64,000 bases of DNA from Prosthecodimorpha hirschii (GCF_001305515.1 NZ_LJYW01000001.1:3166734-3230733), one strand, 5' to 3'. Positions 40,549 through 50,081 are shown, counted from the stretch's first letter. Numbers and translations: made by a program. Notes: generated by a model not told the origin, from the sequence alone.

Positions 40549-42101
40549 TGCCGGCGACCTGGCTCGACCGCGTCATCGGCTTCGTTGCGCCGGCGGCCGG
40601 GCGGCGGCGCCTGCGCGAGCGTCACGCCTTCGAGGCGATGCTCCGCACCTATGCCGGGGCCGACATTGGCCGGCGCTCGGCCGGCTGGAACCCGCGTGGC
40701 ACGTCCGCCAATGCCGAACTGGCGCTCGCGCTGCCGAGCTTGCGGGACCGCATGCGCGATCTCGTGCGCAACAATCCGCACGCCGCCAAGGCGGTCTCGA
40801 CCATCGTGGTCCACGCTGTCGGCTCCGGCATCATGCCGCGCGCCAAGTCCGGCAACAAACGCCTCGACCGCAAGGTCGACGCCCTGTTCGATGCCTGGAC
40901 CAAGGTCTGCCATTCCAAGGGCCGGCTCGACTTCTACGGTCTGCAAACCCTGGTCTGTCGCGAGTTCATCGAAGCCGGCGAGGTCCTGGTCCGCCGCCGG
41001 TCGCGGCGGCTCTCCGACGGGCTGCCGGTGCCGTTGCAGCTGCAGGTCATCGAGGCCGACCACCTCGACAGCGCCAAGGATGGCGACCTCGGCAACGGGG
41101 TCAACGCCGTCCAAGGCGTCGAGCAGGACACTTTTGAGCGCCCGACCGGCTATTGGCTCTTCTCGGTTCATCCGGGCGCGATGCGGCCGGTCTCGACGCT
41201 GCCGAAGGGCGGGCGCTCGTCACGCGTGCCCGCCGACGATATCGCCCATGTCTTCGAGCTCCGCCGCGACCAGGATCGTGGTGAGCCTTGGGGCGTCGCC
41301 GCGATGGCGCCCTTGAAGGACCTCGGCACCTACGAGGAGGCCGAGGTCATGAGGAAGCAGATCGAGGCCTGCACGGTCGGGGTCGTGACCGGCGAGGATC
41401 CAGAGCCTCGCCTCGGCGGCACCGTCGGCGCGGACGAGGAGCGCCAGTTCGGCATCTTCGACGGATCCGGCTTCCGGGTCGAACGCTTCGAGCCCGGCAT
41501 GTTCCTGAACCTGCATGGCGGGCAGGACATCAAGTTCCATTCGCCGGTCGCGACCGGGTCCTTCGAGGCCTACAAGCGCGTCTCACTCCAGGCGATCGCG
41601 GCCGGCTTCCGGGTGCCCTATGAGCTGATCTCCGGCGACCTCGCCCATGTCTCCTACATCTCCGGCCGGCTCGGCATGCAGGAGTTCTACCGCCTGATGG
41701 AGCAGGTGCAGTGGCAGATCCTGATCCCGATGTTCTGCGAGCGGGTCTGGGCCTGGTTCTGCGGGGCGGCCTACGACGCCGGCCTGATCCCGACCGCGAC
41801 GGTCGCGGTCGAGTGGTCGCCGCCGCGCATGCCCGCGGTCGATCCGTTCAAACAGGCCATGGCCGATCTCCTCGACATGCGTGCCGGCACTCGCTCGCAT
41901 GCCGAGATCGTGCACGAGCGCGGCCGGAACCCCGACGATGTGCTGGCCGAGATCGTAGCCTTCAACGCCGCGGTCGATGCGGCCGGCATCGTGCTCGACA
42001 GCGATCCGCGCAAGGTCGCGAAGTCCGGCGTCCTGCAGGTGAGCGAGGCGCAAAGCGCCGCGCCCGAGCAAGCGGTCGGATCCGGTCAGCCCAAGACCTG
42101 A
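40548..42101 (+). CDS. phage portal protein, lambda GpB family
   Basis: The portal forms the ring through which DNA enters the head. The 517-aa protein shows the GpB pattern: TYAGADIGRRSAGWNPRGTSANAELALALPSLRDRMRDLVRNNPHA near the N-terminus, then VIEADHLDSA, IAHVFELRRDQDRGEPWGVAAMAPLKDLGTYEEAEVMRKQIEACT, and GFRVPYELISGDLAHVSYISGRLGMQEFYR. Length is normal. The next gene begins 8 bases later. Confidence 0.94.
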   Translation: MPATWLDRVIGFVAPAAGRRRLRERHAFEAMLRTYAGADIGRRSAGWNPRGTSANAELALALPSLRDRMRDLVRNNPHAAKAVSTIVVHAVGSGIMPRAKSGNKRLDRKVDALFDAWTKVCHSKGRLDFYGLQTLVCREFIEAGEVLVRRRSRRLSDGLPVPLQLQVIEADHLDSAKDGDLGNGVNAVQGVEQDTFERPTGYWLFSVHPGAMRPVSTLPKGGRSSRVPADDIAHVFELRRDQDRGEPWGVAAMAPLKDLGTYEEAEVMRKQIEACTVGVVTGEDPEPRLGGTVGADEERQFGIFDGSGFRVERFEPGMFLNLHGGQDIKFHSPVATGSFEAYKRVSLQAIAAGFRVPYELISGDLAHVSYISGRLGMQEFYRLMEQVQWQILIPMFCERVWAWFCGAAYDAGLIPTATVAVEWSPPRMPAVDPFKQAMADLLDMRAGTRSHAEIVHERGRNPDDVLAEIVAFNAAVDAAGIVLDSDPRKVAKSGVLQVSEAQSAAPEQAVGSGQPKT

Positions 42102-42109
42102 GGAACACC

Positions 42110-44182
42110 ATGCATGATGAGTTGGAGCGTGCGATGCCGGCGGGTGTCGCCGGCGACACCATGCTCGGCCGCGAGCAGCGGCTGGCGCCGACACAGGTCG
42201 CGGCGGCACGGATTGCACTGGTCGAGAGTGTCCGGCTGAAGCCGGGCAGCTTCGATGCCGAGGCCCGGACCTTCGAGGCGGTCTTCACCACCGCCGCGCC
42301 CGTTCGGCGCTGGTTCGGCAATGAGATCCTCGCGATCACACCGGACGCGATCGACCTCGCCCGCCTGGAGACCGGCCAGGTCCGCTTTCTCGACCACCAC
42401 CGCTCCAACGATCGCCGCGCCGTGCTCGGCATCGTCGAGCGCGCCTGGATCGAAGGCGACAGCCTCGTTGGGGTGATCCGCCTGGCCGAGACCCCGGAGG
42501 CCAACGAGGCCGCGGGCCAGATCGAGCGCGGCGAACTGACCGGCATCTCGGTCGGCTACCGCGTCGACAGATGGCAGATCACGGCCGTCGACGAGACTAC
42601 CGGCCGCGAAGACTGGACCGCCACACGCTGGGCCCTGCTCGAGGTCTCGCTCGTCTCCGTCCAGGCCGACGCCAATGCCTTCGTGCGATCGGCTTCGCCT
42701 CTGCCTGCGACGGGTGCCGCTCCCAGCACCCCTCCTCGTTCTTCCGCCGCCCCGGCACCACCCAAGGAGACCTCGATGGATCCCGAGACCATCGCCGACG
42801 GACCGCGCGGCGACACCCCGACGGCCGATCCCACCGCCGAGACGAATGTACGCTCGCAGGAAGCCGCCGTCCGCGCCGCGACCGAGGCCGCCGTCCGCGC
42901 CGAGCGCGAGCGTGTGGCCGCCATCACCGCGCTCGCGAGCCGCCACGCCCTGCCGAGCTTCGGCGCCGACCATGTTGCGGCCGGCACGACAATCGATGCC
43001 TTCCGGACCGCTCTTCTCGATCGGCTCTTCGACGCGGAAGCGACGACGGCGATCCGCTCGACCGTCCGCATCGGCCTGGACGAAACCGAGACCCGCCGGG
43101 CCGCCGCGATCGACTATCTGTTCGCTCGCGGTCTCGGCTCCCGCGAAGCCACCCTCTCGGACGCCGCCCGCCAGTTCCTCGGTCTCACCACGCTGGGCAT
43201 GGCGGCCGAGTGCCTGGAATGGCGCGGCGAATCCACCCGGCGCATGAAGGCCGACGACATCGCGCGCCGCGCCATGACCAGTTCGGACTTCCCCTTCCTG
43301 CTCTCGGCCGTCGTCAACAAGGAGCTCCGCGCGGCCTATGACGTAGCCCCGCAGACCTTTCGTCCCTTCACCCGACAGATCACGCTGCCCGACTTCAAGC
43401 TCGCCCATATCCTGCGCAAGGGGCTCGCCCCGCAGCTGAAGCGGCTCGGCGAGCATGGCGAGTACCGCCAGGGAGTCGTTGCCGAGAGCGAGGAGACGAT
43501 CGGGCTGCAGACCTACGGCATCATCGTCGCCATGACGCGCCAGATGATCATCAACGACGACCTCGGCGCTTTCCGGTCGATCCCGGCCGAGTTCGGGCAG
43601 TCGGCCGCCACGCTCGAATCCGACCTCGTCTGGGGGAAGCTCCTGGCGAACCCGGTCCTTAAGTCGGACGGAACCACCCTCTTCCACGCAACCCACGGCA
43701 ATCTCGCCAACCCGGCCGCCGCCCTCTCGGCCGAGGCGATCAACAAGGGCCGCTCCGCCATGGGGCTGCAGACCGATCTCGACAAGAAGACCGTCCTGAA
43801 CCTCACGCCCCGCTTCCTCCTGATCCCGCCCGAACTGGAGTTCACCGCGGCCCAGATCCTGACGCCGATCAACGCCCAGCAGACCGCCAACGTCGTGCCG
43901 GAGTTCATTCGCTCGCTGACCCCGATCGTGGAATCCCGCCTCTCGCTCGGCATCAAGAAGGCCGACGACCTTGGGATCAACGTCAACGGCTCGGCCACCC
44001 AGTGGCTTCTCGCCAGCGACCGTGTCGACACGGTCGTCTACGCCACCATGACCGGTCAGTCGGGACCTTATGTGGAATCCGAGATGGGCTTCGATGTCGA
44101 CGGCATGAAGATCAAGTGCCGGCACGACTTTGCGGCCGAGGCCGCCGACTTCCGCGGGCTCTACAGGAACGCCGGCGCGTGA
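42110..44182 (+). CDS. prohead protease / major capsid protein fusion
   Basis: A 690-aa polyprotein. About residues 1-215 form an S78-type prohead protease, with His in RFLDHHRSNDRRAVLG near 95 and Ser in ELTGISVGYRVD near 146. An Ala/Pro/Thr-rich linker and a coiled scaffold-like region (VRSQEAAVRAATEAAVRAERERVAAI) follow. The rest is a Mu/HK97-type capsid: RPFTRQITLPDFKLAHILRKG, YGIIVAMTRQMIINDDLGAF and RFLLIPPELEFTAAQIL. The protease presumably releases the mature capsid in assembly. This fusion architecture is known in some proteobacterial phages. Confidence 0.92.
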   Translation: MHDELERAMPAGVAGDTMLGREQRLAPTQVAAARIALVESVRLKPGSFDAEARTFEAVFTTAAPVRRWFGNEILAITPDAIDLARLETGQVRFLDHHRSNDRRAVLGIVERAWIEGDSLVGVIRLAETPEANEAAGQIERGELTGISVGYRVDRWQITAVDETTGREDWTATRWALLEVSLVSVQADANAFVRSASPLPATGAAPSTPPRSSAAPAPPKETSMDPETIADGPRGDTPTADPTAETNVRSQEAAVRAATEAAVRAERERVAAITALASRHALPSFGADHVAAGTTIDAFRTALLDRLFDAEATTAIRSTVRIGLDETETRRAAAIDYLFARGLGSREATLSDAARQFLGLTTLGMAAECLEWRGESTRRMKADDIARRAMTSSDFPFLLSAVVNKELRAAYDVAPQTFRPFTRQITLPDFKLAHILRKGLAPQLKRLGEHGEYRQGVVAESEETIGLQTYGIIVAMTRQMIINDDLGAFRSIPAEFGQSAATLESDLVWGKLLANPVLKSDGTTLFHATHGNLANPAAALSAEAINKGRSAMGLQTDLDKKTVLNLTPRFLLIPPELEFTAAQILTPINAQQTANVVPEFIRSLTPIVESRLSLGIKKADDLGINVNGSATQWLLASDRVDTVVYATMTGQSGPYVESEMGFDVDGMKIKCRHDFAAEAADFRGLYRNAGA

Positions 44183-44222
44183 TCCCGCACCCCTTCACGC
44201 CCAACGCCCGAGGAGCCCTCTC

Positions 44223-44552
44223 ATGAAGAACTTCGTCCAGCGGGGTGAGATCATCACCCTTGCGGCGCCCTACGACGTCGCCGCCGGCGCCGGCCTCCTG
44301 GTCGGCGCCATCTTCGGCGTGGCGACCAGCCCGGCGCTCTCCGGAGCAACCGTCGAGGCGGCCGCCTGCGGCGTGTTCGAACTCGCCAAGACCAGCGCGC
44401 AGGCTTGGACGGTCGGCGCCAAGGTTTATTGGGACGATGCCGCCAAGGTCTGCACGACCGTCAATACCTCCAACACCCTGATCGGCGTCGCCGTCGCGGC
44501 GGCCGCCAATCCGTCGGCGACCGGCCTCGTTCGCCTGAACGGATCATTTTGA
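44223..44552 (+). CDS. DUF2190 capsid decoration-like protein
   Basis: A 109-aa protein starting MKNFVQRGEIITLAAPYDVAAGAGLLVGAIFGVATSPALSGATVEAAACGVFEL. This is the standard DUF2190 pattern of phage proteins encoded right after the capsid gene and thought to cement or decorate the shell. It ends with the typical ATGLVRLNGSF. Confidence 0.9.
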   Translation: MKNFVQRGEIITLAAPYDVAAGAGLLVGAIFGVATSPALSGATVEAAACGVFELAKTSAQAWTVGAKVYWDDAAKVCTTVNTSNTLIGVAVAAAANPSATGLVRLNGSF

Positions 44553-44596
44553 CGATGTCGCTTCCGTACTTGGGGTCAGCATCGAGTCTTTTGCCC

Positions 44597-45181
44597 TTAG
44601 CCGCCAGCACCCCAGACTCGCTTTTGGGTCGGAACCGGGTCACCAGCGCAAGGATCCTCGATGACCTCTCCTTCGCGCCAGTCCGAAACACAGGTTCGTG
44701 TTCCGTCTTCCCCTATTGAGTAGAGGACCGGCGGCGGTGGATTCAGGCGCAGGAGCTCCTCGCGTACAATGCCTTCATCAATTTGAAAAAATCGATCTCT
44801 TTCGTACTCGCTGCCAAAGCCATGGTGGACATAGCGAAGCAATTCGCCCTCTGAGCACCGCACGAAGTCGGTCACCCATTGAGCGAAGATCGGGCCGTCA
44901 GACTTCGGGAATACGCGCTTAAGCCCCACACTCCGCCAGTCCATGACGAAGTCTTCATCTTGGTCGGAACTCTTCATCAAGAACTCTAAGTCGACCAGGA
45001 AGAGACGTTTTCCTACGATTTCCCAGGTGGCGATATAGCCGCGCCAACAAGATGTCGAATAGAAGTCGCCGCAGGGTCGCTTCCGTTTTGGCCATCGCCT
45101 CAGAACCGGCCAGAGCAATGTATCGGCGACATCGAGCAATTCACCTCGATGAATGAGTTTGTCTGGTATCTGGGCTGTCAT
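44597..45181 (-). CDS. antisense accessory gene (moron) of unknown function
   Basis: A 194-aa protein on the strand opposite to the whole structural operon, with lower GC than its neighbours. It contains FYSTSCWRGYIATWEIVGKRLFLVDLEFLM and WVTDFVRCSEGELLRYVHHGFGSEYERDRFFQIDEG. This pattern I recall from uncharacterised bacterial proteins, with no known function. The start follows GAGGAG. A 237-base AT-rich leader (45182-45418) precedes it and could hold its own promoter. Such morons often serve the lysogen, for example in phage exclusion, but no role is shown. Confidence 0.75.
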   Translation of the reverse strand: MTAQIPDKLIHRGELLDVADTLLWPVLRRWPKRKRPCGDFYSTSCWRGYIATWEIVGKRLFLVDLEFLMKSSDQDEDFVMDWRSVGLKRVFPKSDGPIFAQWVTDFVRCSEGELLRYVHHGFGSEYERDRFFQIDEGIVREELLRLNPPPPVLYSIGEDGTRTCVSDWREGEVIEDPCAGDPVPTQKRVWGAGG

Positions 45182-45418
45182 CAGAGTCTCCTCGAATTTC
45201 ATGCCCAATATTATCAAAATGGCCCTTGAACATCAAAGTTGGGCACGATCCAGCATATTGAAATAAATCATGAATCAAGAATTTTTTCTATGCTCGTTCA
45301 AGGAGCCAGTGGTGCTTTCCGGCAACAAATGGCTAGCGTGCCAAGGCGGCTTACGATCGCAATTTGAACTGGTCCTCCAACGGTTAATTCATGCGCTGCA
45401 CAGGGCAGGTTGGCGTTG

Positions 45419-45832
45419 ATGACTATTCGCGTCCTCCTTGATCGACTCGCCGGGCGGGCGGTCGAGCGCGCCTTCGGCGAGGCGGTGCTTGTCCTCCCGA
45501 TGAAGGTTACCCGCAATGCCACAGCGACCGCGGATCCCGATCGCGCTTCAGCGACGATCCGTGCCGTGATCTCAATCGCACCGGAGGATCGGGCGCTCTT
45601 CGCTGATCGCAAAGGCGGCGCTAATACCCTCGGTCCCACGCGGTTGCTGCTCGCCGGCACCTGGGCGACGGTGACCGCGGCCGAGATCGGCAGGCTCGGC
45701 TACCTGCCGATCCAGGGCGACATGATTGTGCTGACCGATCGGCCGGGCCCGGCCCGCTACCGTGTCACCCAGGTCGACCTTGACGATCTCGGCGCGGTCA
45801 CGCTGCAGCTGACGAAGGAGGCCGCGCCTTGA
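45419..45832 (+). CDS. head-tail connector-region protein
   Basis: A 137-aa protein (MTIRVLLDRLAGRAVERAFGEAVLVLPM ... IQGDMIVLTDRPGPARYRVTQVDLDDLGAVTLQLTK). It is beta-rich at the end, with a GDMIVL...YRVTQV motif common in head-tail joining proteins. Position after capsid genes and before the tail terminator-like gene supports this. Start chosen as ATG rather than a TTG 9 bases earlier. Confidence 0.65.
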   Translation: MTIRVLLDRLAGRAVERAFGEAVLVLPMKVTRNATATADPDRASATIRAVISIAPEDRALFADRKGGANTLGPTRLLLAGTWATVTAAEIGRLGYLPIQGDMIVLTDRPGPARYRVTQVDLDDLGAVTLQLTKEAAP

Positions 45833-46677
45833 GCCTCGCTGCCCTCGCCATCCGCGCCTGCACCTTTCTGGCGCTGCGCGGTGCGACCTGGGCCGGCGAC
45901 TGCGTCTACGAGTCGAAGCTCGAGCCGATCGACGTGATCATCCAGGCCGAGACGCAGCCGTTCATCACCATCGCGGTCGACGAGGCCTCCGGTGAGCCGA
46001 AGGGCCGGGGTGCGTCGCTGCTCGCGGCTGTCGATCGGCTTCTTCTCGTTGTCGAAATCGCTGTCGGGGTCCGAGCGCTCGCCGAGGACGGGTCCACCGT
46101 CGTCGGCGTGCCGCCAACCGACCGAGGTCTCGAATGGACCATGGACATCCTATCCCGGCAGGTCATGCGGGCACTGTCGTCCGACCCGACCTGGGGCGAC
46201 CTCTGGCGGCGCTTTCGCATGGAACTCAATGGCGTCCGCCTCTTACGCGGCGGTGCGGTCGACGGCGAGCGCTATGCCGCCCGGCAGATCATCTTCGACA
46301 TCCATCCGGTCTCCGATCCGGATGTCGGATCGATCCCGACCGGAGACAGCGTCTGGGGCCAGTTCATCGCGGCACTGAGAGCCCTCGATGCTGAGGAGCC
46401 GGAAGTGGCCGAGTACAGGGCCCTCGCCGATCTGATCGAGGCGGAGATCACCAAGCCGCAAGGCTTCGGATCCTGGCAGGTCGCCGCAGCGCGGCTCGGT
46501 CTCGCCCGGCATAGCGCCGAAGCCCTGGGCATAACACCGCATGTCCTCGTCATGCCGGACGCCGAGGCGGCGTTCACCGGCACGGTCGAACTACTCCAAG
46601 GCGGCGGCGCTGCCGATGCGATCGACGAGGAACGCGCTCGTGAGCTCGCACCCGCGGACTGGATTGAGGCGGACTGA
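45829..46677 (+). CDS. tail completion/terminator-like protein
   Basis: A 282-aa protein. It starts at a TTG that overlaps the previous stop (TTGA), suggesting coupling. The N-terminal part (LAIRACTFLALRGATWAGDCVYESKLEPIDVI) and the FDIHPVSDPD segment are typical of an uncharacterised protein that precedes gene V in related alphaproteobacterial myophages. Function inferred from position only. Confidence 0.65.
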   Translation: MSLAALAIRACTFLALRGATWAGDCVYESKLEPIDVIIQAETQPFITIAVDEASGEPKGRGASLLAAVDRLLLVVEIAVGVRALAEDGSTVVGVPPTDRGLEWTMDILSRQVMRALSSDPTWGDLWRRFRMELNGVRLLRGGAVDGERYAARQIIFDIHPVSDPDVGSIPTGDSVWGQFIAALRALDAEEPEVAEYRALADLIEAEITKPQGFGSWQVAAARLGLARHSAEALGITPHVLVMPDAEAAFTGTVELLQGGGAADAIDEERARELAPADWIEAD

Positions 46678-47246
46678 TGGACTGGCTCGAAGCCGTGCAG
46701 CGGATCCAGGCGCTCGAACGGCGCGTCGCCGGCATGGTGCGGCACGGCTCGGTGAAAGAGGTCGACACGGCGAAGGGGCTCGCTCGCCTGACCATCGCGC
46801 CGGACGGCGACCAGGAGTTCCTCTCGCCCTGGATCCCGTATGGCCAGATCGCTGGGCCCTCGACGGGTATGAAGGTCCACGCGCCGCCGGTGGTCGGGCA
46901 GAACATGACGCTGGTCTCGCCCTCCGGCGACCTCCGCCAGTCCGTCGCGTTGCCAATGACCTGGTCGGATCAGGCACAGTCGCCCGGACAGGGCCCCGAC
47001 CCCACTGCCACCTACGGCGATTTCAGGATCGAGATCCTGCCCGGCGAGATGAAGATCACGGTCCCGAAGGCGACCATCGTCGCCGGCGGCTCGACCTTCG
47101 AGCTGACCGGCGAAGGCCTCAAGCTCACTACCGACAAGGTGCAGATCGATGGCTCCTCGGTGAAGCACAACGCCAAGGAGATCGGCGACACCCACCGCCA
47201 CATCGATTCGATGCCCGGTCCCGACCGAACCGGCGTGCCGGAGTGA
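46677..47246 (+). CDS. baseplate assembly protein V (tail spike)
   Basis: A 189-aa GpV-type spike protein. An N-terminal OB-fold covers about residues 1-100 (GMVRHGSVKEVDTAKGLARLTI...LSPWIPYGQIAGP). A beta-helical needle follows and ends in the GDTHRHID segment, where histidines usually bind a metal at the tip. It pierces the outer membrane when the tail contracts. The first gene of the P2-like V-W-J-I order. Confidence 0.9.
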   Translation: MDWLEAVQRIQALERRVAGMVRHGSVKEVDTAKGLARLTIAPDGDQEFLSPWIPYGQIAGPSTGMKVHAPPVVGQNMTLVSPSGDLRQSVALPMTWSDQAQSPGQGPDPTATYGDFRIEILPGEMKITVPKATIVAGGSTFELTGEGLKLTTDKVQIDGSSVKHNAKEIGDTHRHIDSMPGPDRTGVPE

Positions 47247-47253
47247 ATGCGCC

Positions 47254-47754
47254 ATGCCGACCGTCGACCGCGACGCTCTGCGCGCCAGGCTCCGAGCCTC
47301 CGGCCGTCACTCTGAGGCAGCAGGCGTCGCCGCTATCCCTCCACCGCCGCTCACCGGCAACGAGCCGACCGGCATGGATGCCGTAACCGGCCGACTGATC
47401 ACCGGCTGGCCTTGGGTCGTGCAGTCGGCGACGCGTGTCCTGACCACCGCCTACTTCGAAGAGGTGATGCGGCCACACGTCGGCTCGAATGCCCGGCAGC
47501 TCTTCGGGGAACTCGCCAACCTGCGAACCGCGCAGCGCTTCCGTTGGGCGGTGGGCGTCGCGCTGCTCATGTTCGTGCCGAACCTGCGGCCATCAGCGAT
47601 CCAGCAACTTTCCACCGACCGCACCGGCTCGACCGGCTGGATCGCCGAGGGCGACTACCTGCCGCGCGCCCATCGTGGCGACCTGACCTCCGCCGGCCGC
47701 CGCAGCCTCGATCTCGTGCCGACGGTCCGTGGCGGCCCGGCCATCACTGGGTAG
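47254..47754 (+). CDS. baseplate protein W (GPW/gp25-like)
   Basis: A 166-aa protein. The core VTGRLITGWPWVVQSATRVLTTAYFEEVMRPHVGSNARQLFGELANLRTAQRFRWAVGVAL matches the gp25/GpW baseplate wedge, which starts sheath assembly. About 40 residues at each end are extra, compared with P2 W. Position between V and J confirms it. Confidence 0.82.
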   Translation: MPTVDRDALRARLRASGRHSEAAGVAAIPPPPLTGNEPTGMDAVTGRLITGWPWVVQSATRVLTTAYFEEVMRPHVGSNARQLFGELANLRTAQRFRWAVGVALLMFVPNLRPSAIQQLSTDRTGSTGWIAEGDYLPRAHRGDLTSAGRRSLDLVPTVRGGPAITG

Positions 47755-47763
47755 GGACAGTCA

Positions 47764-48672
47764 ATGACACGGTTCCTGTCGACCCGCCTGGACCTGTCAC
47801 GGCTTCAGGCGATCCGGCCGGCCGTGCTGCTCGACATCGACTTCGAGGCCTTGTTGGTCGAGCGTCTAGCGCGATTGCAGGAGGAACTGCCGGCGGTCGA
47901 CGTGCTGGGCCTGGAGACGGACCCGCTCGTACGTCTGCAGCGGGTCGACACCTACCGCGAGATGCTCGACCGGCATCGCCTGAATGAGGGCTTTCGGGCG
48001 CTGCTGCCGGCCTTCGCGCGCGGGACCGATCTCGACCACATTGCGCTCCGCGCCGGGATCGTGCGGCAGGAATTCGCCCCGGCGACAGCATCATCCCCGG
48101 CCGTCCTGGAGGCGGACGACGTGTTGCGGCTCCGATACTTCGCGGCCTTCGGCGCGCCGGCCGCAGGATCGGAGGACGCCTATGTGTTCGCCGCGCTGAC
48201 GGCCTGGCCGGGTGCCTGGGACGTGCGCTGCGTCGGTCCGGACGAGCATGGCCAGCCCGGCAGCGTCGACGTGGTGCTGACCGCTCCCGATGGCCAGCCG
48301 ATTGCGACCGAGACCCTGGCGGCTGTCTCGGCCGCGCTCAACGCCAAGACGGTTCGACCGCTGACCGATCAGGTCTCGGTCCTGGCGGCCACCCTCGAAC
48401 CTTACGCGGTTGCGCTCACCGCCGAGATCCTGCCTGGACCCGATCCGGCTGCGGTTCGCACCGATATTGTCGCCCGGCTCGGCACGATCACTGCGGAGCG
48501 TTATCGCGCCGGCGGGGAGGTCCCGCTCGCCGCGCTGGCAACGGCGGGTTATGCGGCTGGTGCGGTGATGGTGTCGGTCATGAGCCCGGTCACTTCGATC
48601 GCCCGCAGCCCTTATGCAGCCCCTTGGTGCACCAGCGTCGCCGTGACCGTCGTGGAACGACTGCATGGCTGA
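47764..48672 (+). CDS. baseplate J-like protein
   Basis: A 302-aa protein of the GpJ/gp6 wedge family: ILLDIDFEALLVERLARLQEE-type start, the LRAGIVRQEF region, and a C-terminal half with YVFAALTAWPGAWDVRCVGPDEHGQPGSVDVVLTAPDG and LNAKTVRPLTDQVSVLAATLEPYAV. Its end overlaps gene I by 8 bases. Confidence 0.9.
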   Translation: MTRFLSTRLDLSRLQAIRPAVLLDIDFEALLVERLARLQEELPAVDVLGLETDPLVRLQRVDTYREMLDRHRLNEGFRALLPAFARGTDLDHIALRAGIVRQEFAPATASSPAVLEADDVLRLRYFAAFGAPAAGSEDAYVFAALTAWPGAWDVRCVGPDEHGQPGSVDVVLTAPDGQPIATETLAAVSAALNAKTVRPLTDQVSVLAATLEPYAVALTAEILPGPDPAAVRTDIVARLGTITAERYRAGGEVPLAALATAGYAAGAVMVSVMSPVTSIARSPYAAPWCTSVAVTVVERLHG

Positions 48673-50062
48673 GGGCGCGTCGTTTGCCGGGCGCCATACC
48701 GGCTTCGACCTGCTGCCGCCGAGCGCGACAGCCGTGGAACGTGCGCTATCACTCGTCTCGGCCGGGGCCCGCGATGCCATTCCGTGGGACGATCTTGCTG
48801 CCTGCTTCGACCCCGCGCGCTGCGCGGAACGGCTGCTGCCCTGGCTCGCGACCGTATATTCCGTCGATCTCTGGATCGAGACCTGGCCCGTGACCCGCAA
48901 CCGCGAGGTCATCGCCCGCGCCATCGAACTGCACCGGCTGAAGGGCACGCTCGGCGGCATTGAGGCCTATCTCGGGCTGGTCGATGCCCACATCGTCGCG
49001 GTCCGCACCCCGCCTGACCTCTTCTTTCTCGACGAGGAGGACGGGTTTGGCCGCGCCGCCTGGCTCTCGCGACTGCCGGAGATCCAGATCCGGCATTGGA
49101 TGCGCAGAGGCTCGGCCGACCAGGCCGGCGCCTTGGATGATCCCGCCGAGGGCATCGCCGACGGCGAGGTCTCGATGGGGCCGCTGGAGGTCTTCCTCGA
49201 CGACGACGAGCCGGATGTGACGATCGGCGCTCTGTTCTGCCTCGAAGCCGAGGATCAGCCACTCACCGGCGCCGAAGCCGTCCTGATCATGGAGGGCCGA
49301 GAGACCCGGCTTGCGATCGAGCCGCTCGGCGAGGACGGGCCGCGCATTGGCATCATCGCCGATGTCGAGCGGCTGCATGTCCCGCAGCCGTCCGACCCGT
49401 ACTGGTTCCTGGCGCTCGACGATGCCGTTGGCGATCCCGATCCCGGCTTCATCGGCGACGAGGACGGTTGCGCCTTTGTGCTCACCACGGATCGGGCCTA
49501 CGCCGTCCTGATCCGCCGCGGCCGGCAGACGTTCGCCGACTTCGCCGGCCCGACCGTGATCGGCCGCGATGTCGTCGATGTCGATCCGGTTCGGCTCTAT
49601 CCCGAGAGCCCCGCCCCGGCGACTTGGTTCCTGGACGAATGCGCCGGTGATGTGATCGACGGCCTCGGGTCGGCCGAACCGCTCGGCTATCTCGCCGACG
49701 AGGCTGAAGTCCTAACCGCATACGTCGACAGCTGGCGCCTCGTCGATCCGGATGTCCCGGAGACCCACGGACCGGCCTTCTCGTTCCTCGGTGTCGACCG
49801 TCTCGGCATGCCGCCGTTTGAGGCTGAGCTCACCGTCGACCGCTTGGAGCCGTCGCATCCGCTCGGGCTTTTCCTCGGCGACGTGCCGGGCGACGACGAT
49901 GCGCTGGGCTACCTGATCGAGGACGAGTTCGCAGCACTCGCCGAGATCTGCGCCGCCATCGACACCGCAAAGAGCCGACGCGACCGTATCCTGATCGACG
50001 GCAACCATCGCAGCCGCAAAAGCCTGCGCGAGATGACCGCGCTGCGCGAGCTCTTCGCCTGA
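48665..50062 (+). CDS. tail protein I with a long C-terminal extension
   Basis: A 465-aa protein. Residues 1 to about 150 match P2 GpI: LLPPSATAVERALSLV, LLPWLATVYSVDLW and ELHRLKGTLGGIEAYLGLVDA. The following 300 or so residues are acidic and beta-rich with no obvious family, and may attach the fibre proteins encoded next. P2 I is under 200 aa, so this is more than double the usual length. Confidence 0.82.
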   Translation: MAEGASFAGRHTGFDLLPPSATAVERALSLVSAGARDAIPWDDLAACFDPARCAERLLPWLATVYSVDLWIETWPVTRNREVIARAIELHRLKGTLGGIEAYLGLVDAHIVAVRTPPDLFFLDEEDGFGRAAWLSRLPEIQIRHWMRRGSADQAGALDDPAEGIADGEVSMGPLEVFLDDDEPDVTIGALFCLEAEDQPLTGAEAVLIMEGRETRLAIEPLGEDGPRIGIIADVERLHVPQPSDPYWFLALDDAVGDPDPGFIGDEDGCAFVLTTDRAYAVLIRRGRQTFADFAGPTVIGRDVVDVDPVRLYPESPAPATWFLDECAGDVIDGLGSAEPLGYLADEAEVLTAYVDSWRLVDPDVPETHGPAFSFLGVDRLGMPPFEAELTVDRLEPSHPLGLFLGDVPGDDDALGYLIEDEFAALAEICAAIDTAKSRRDRILIDGNHRSRKSLREMTALRELFA

Positions 50063-50081
50063 CCGCAAGGACTTGATCCCG

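Noticed and set aside
45182-45418. A gene in the AT-rich gap before the connector gene
   Set aside because: No frame with a start site and sensible length was found. It is more likely the control region of the antisense gene.
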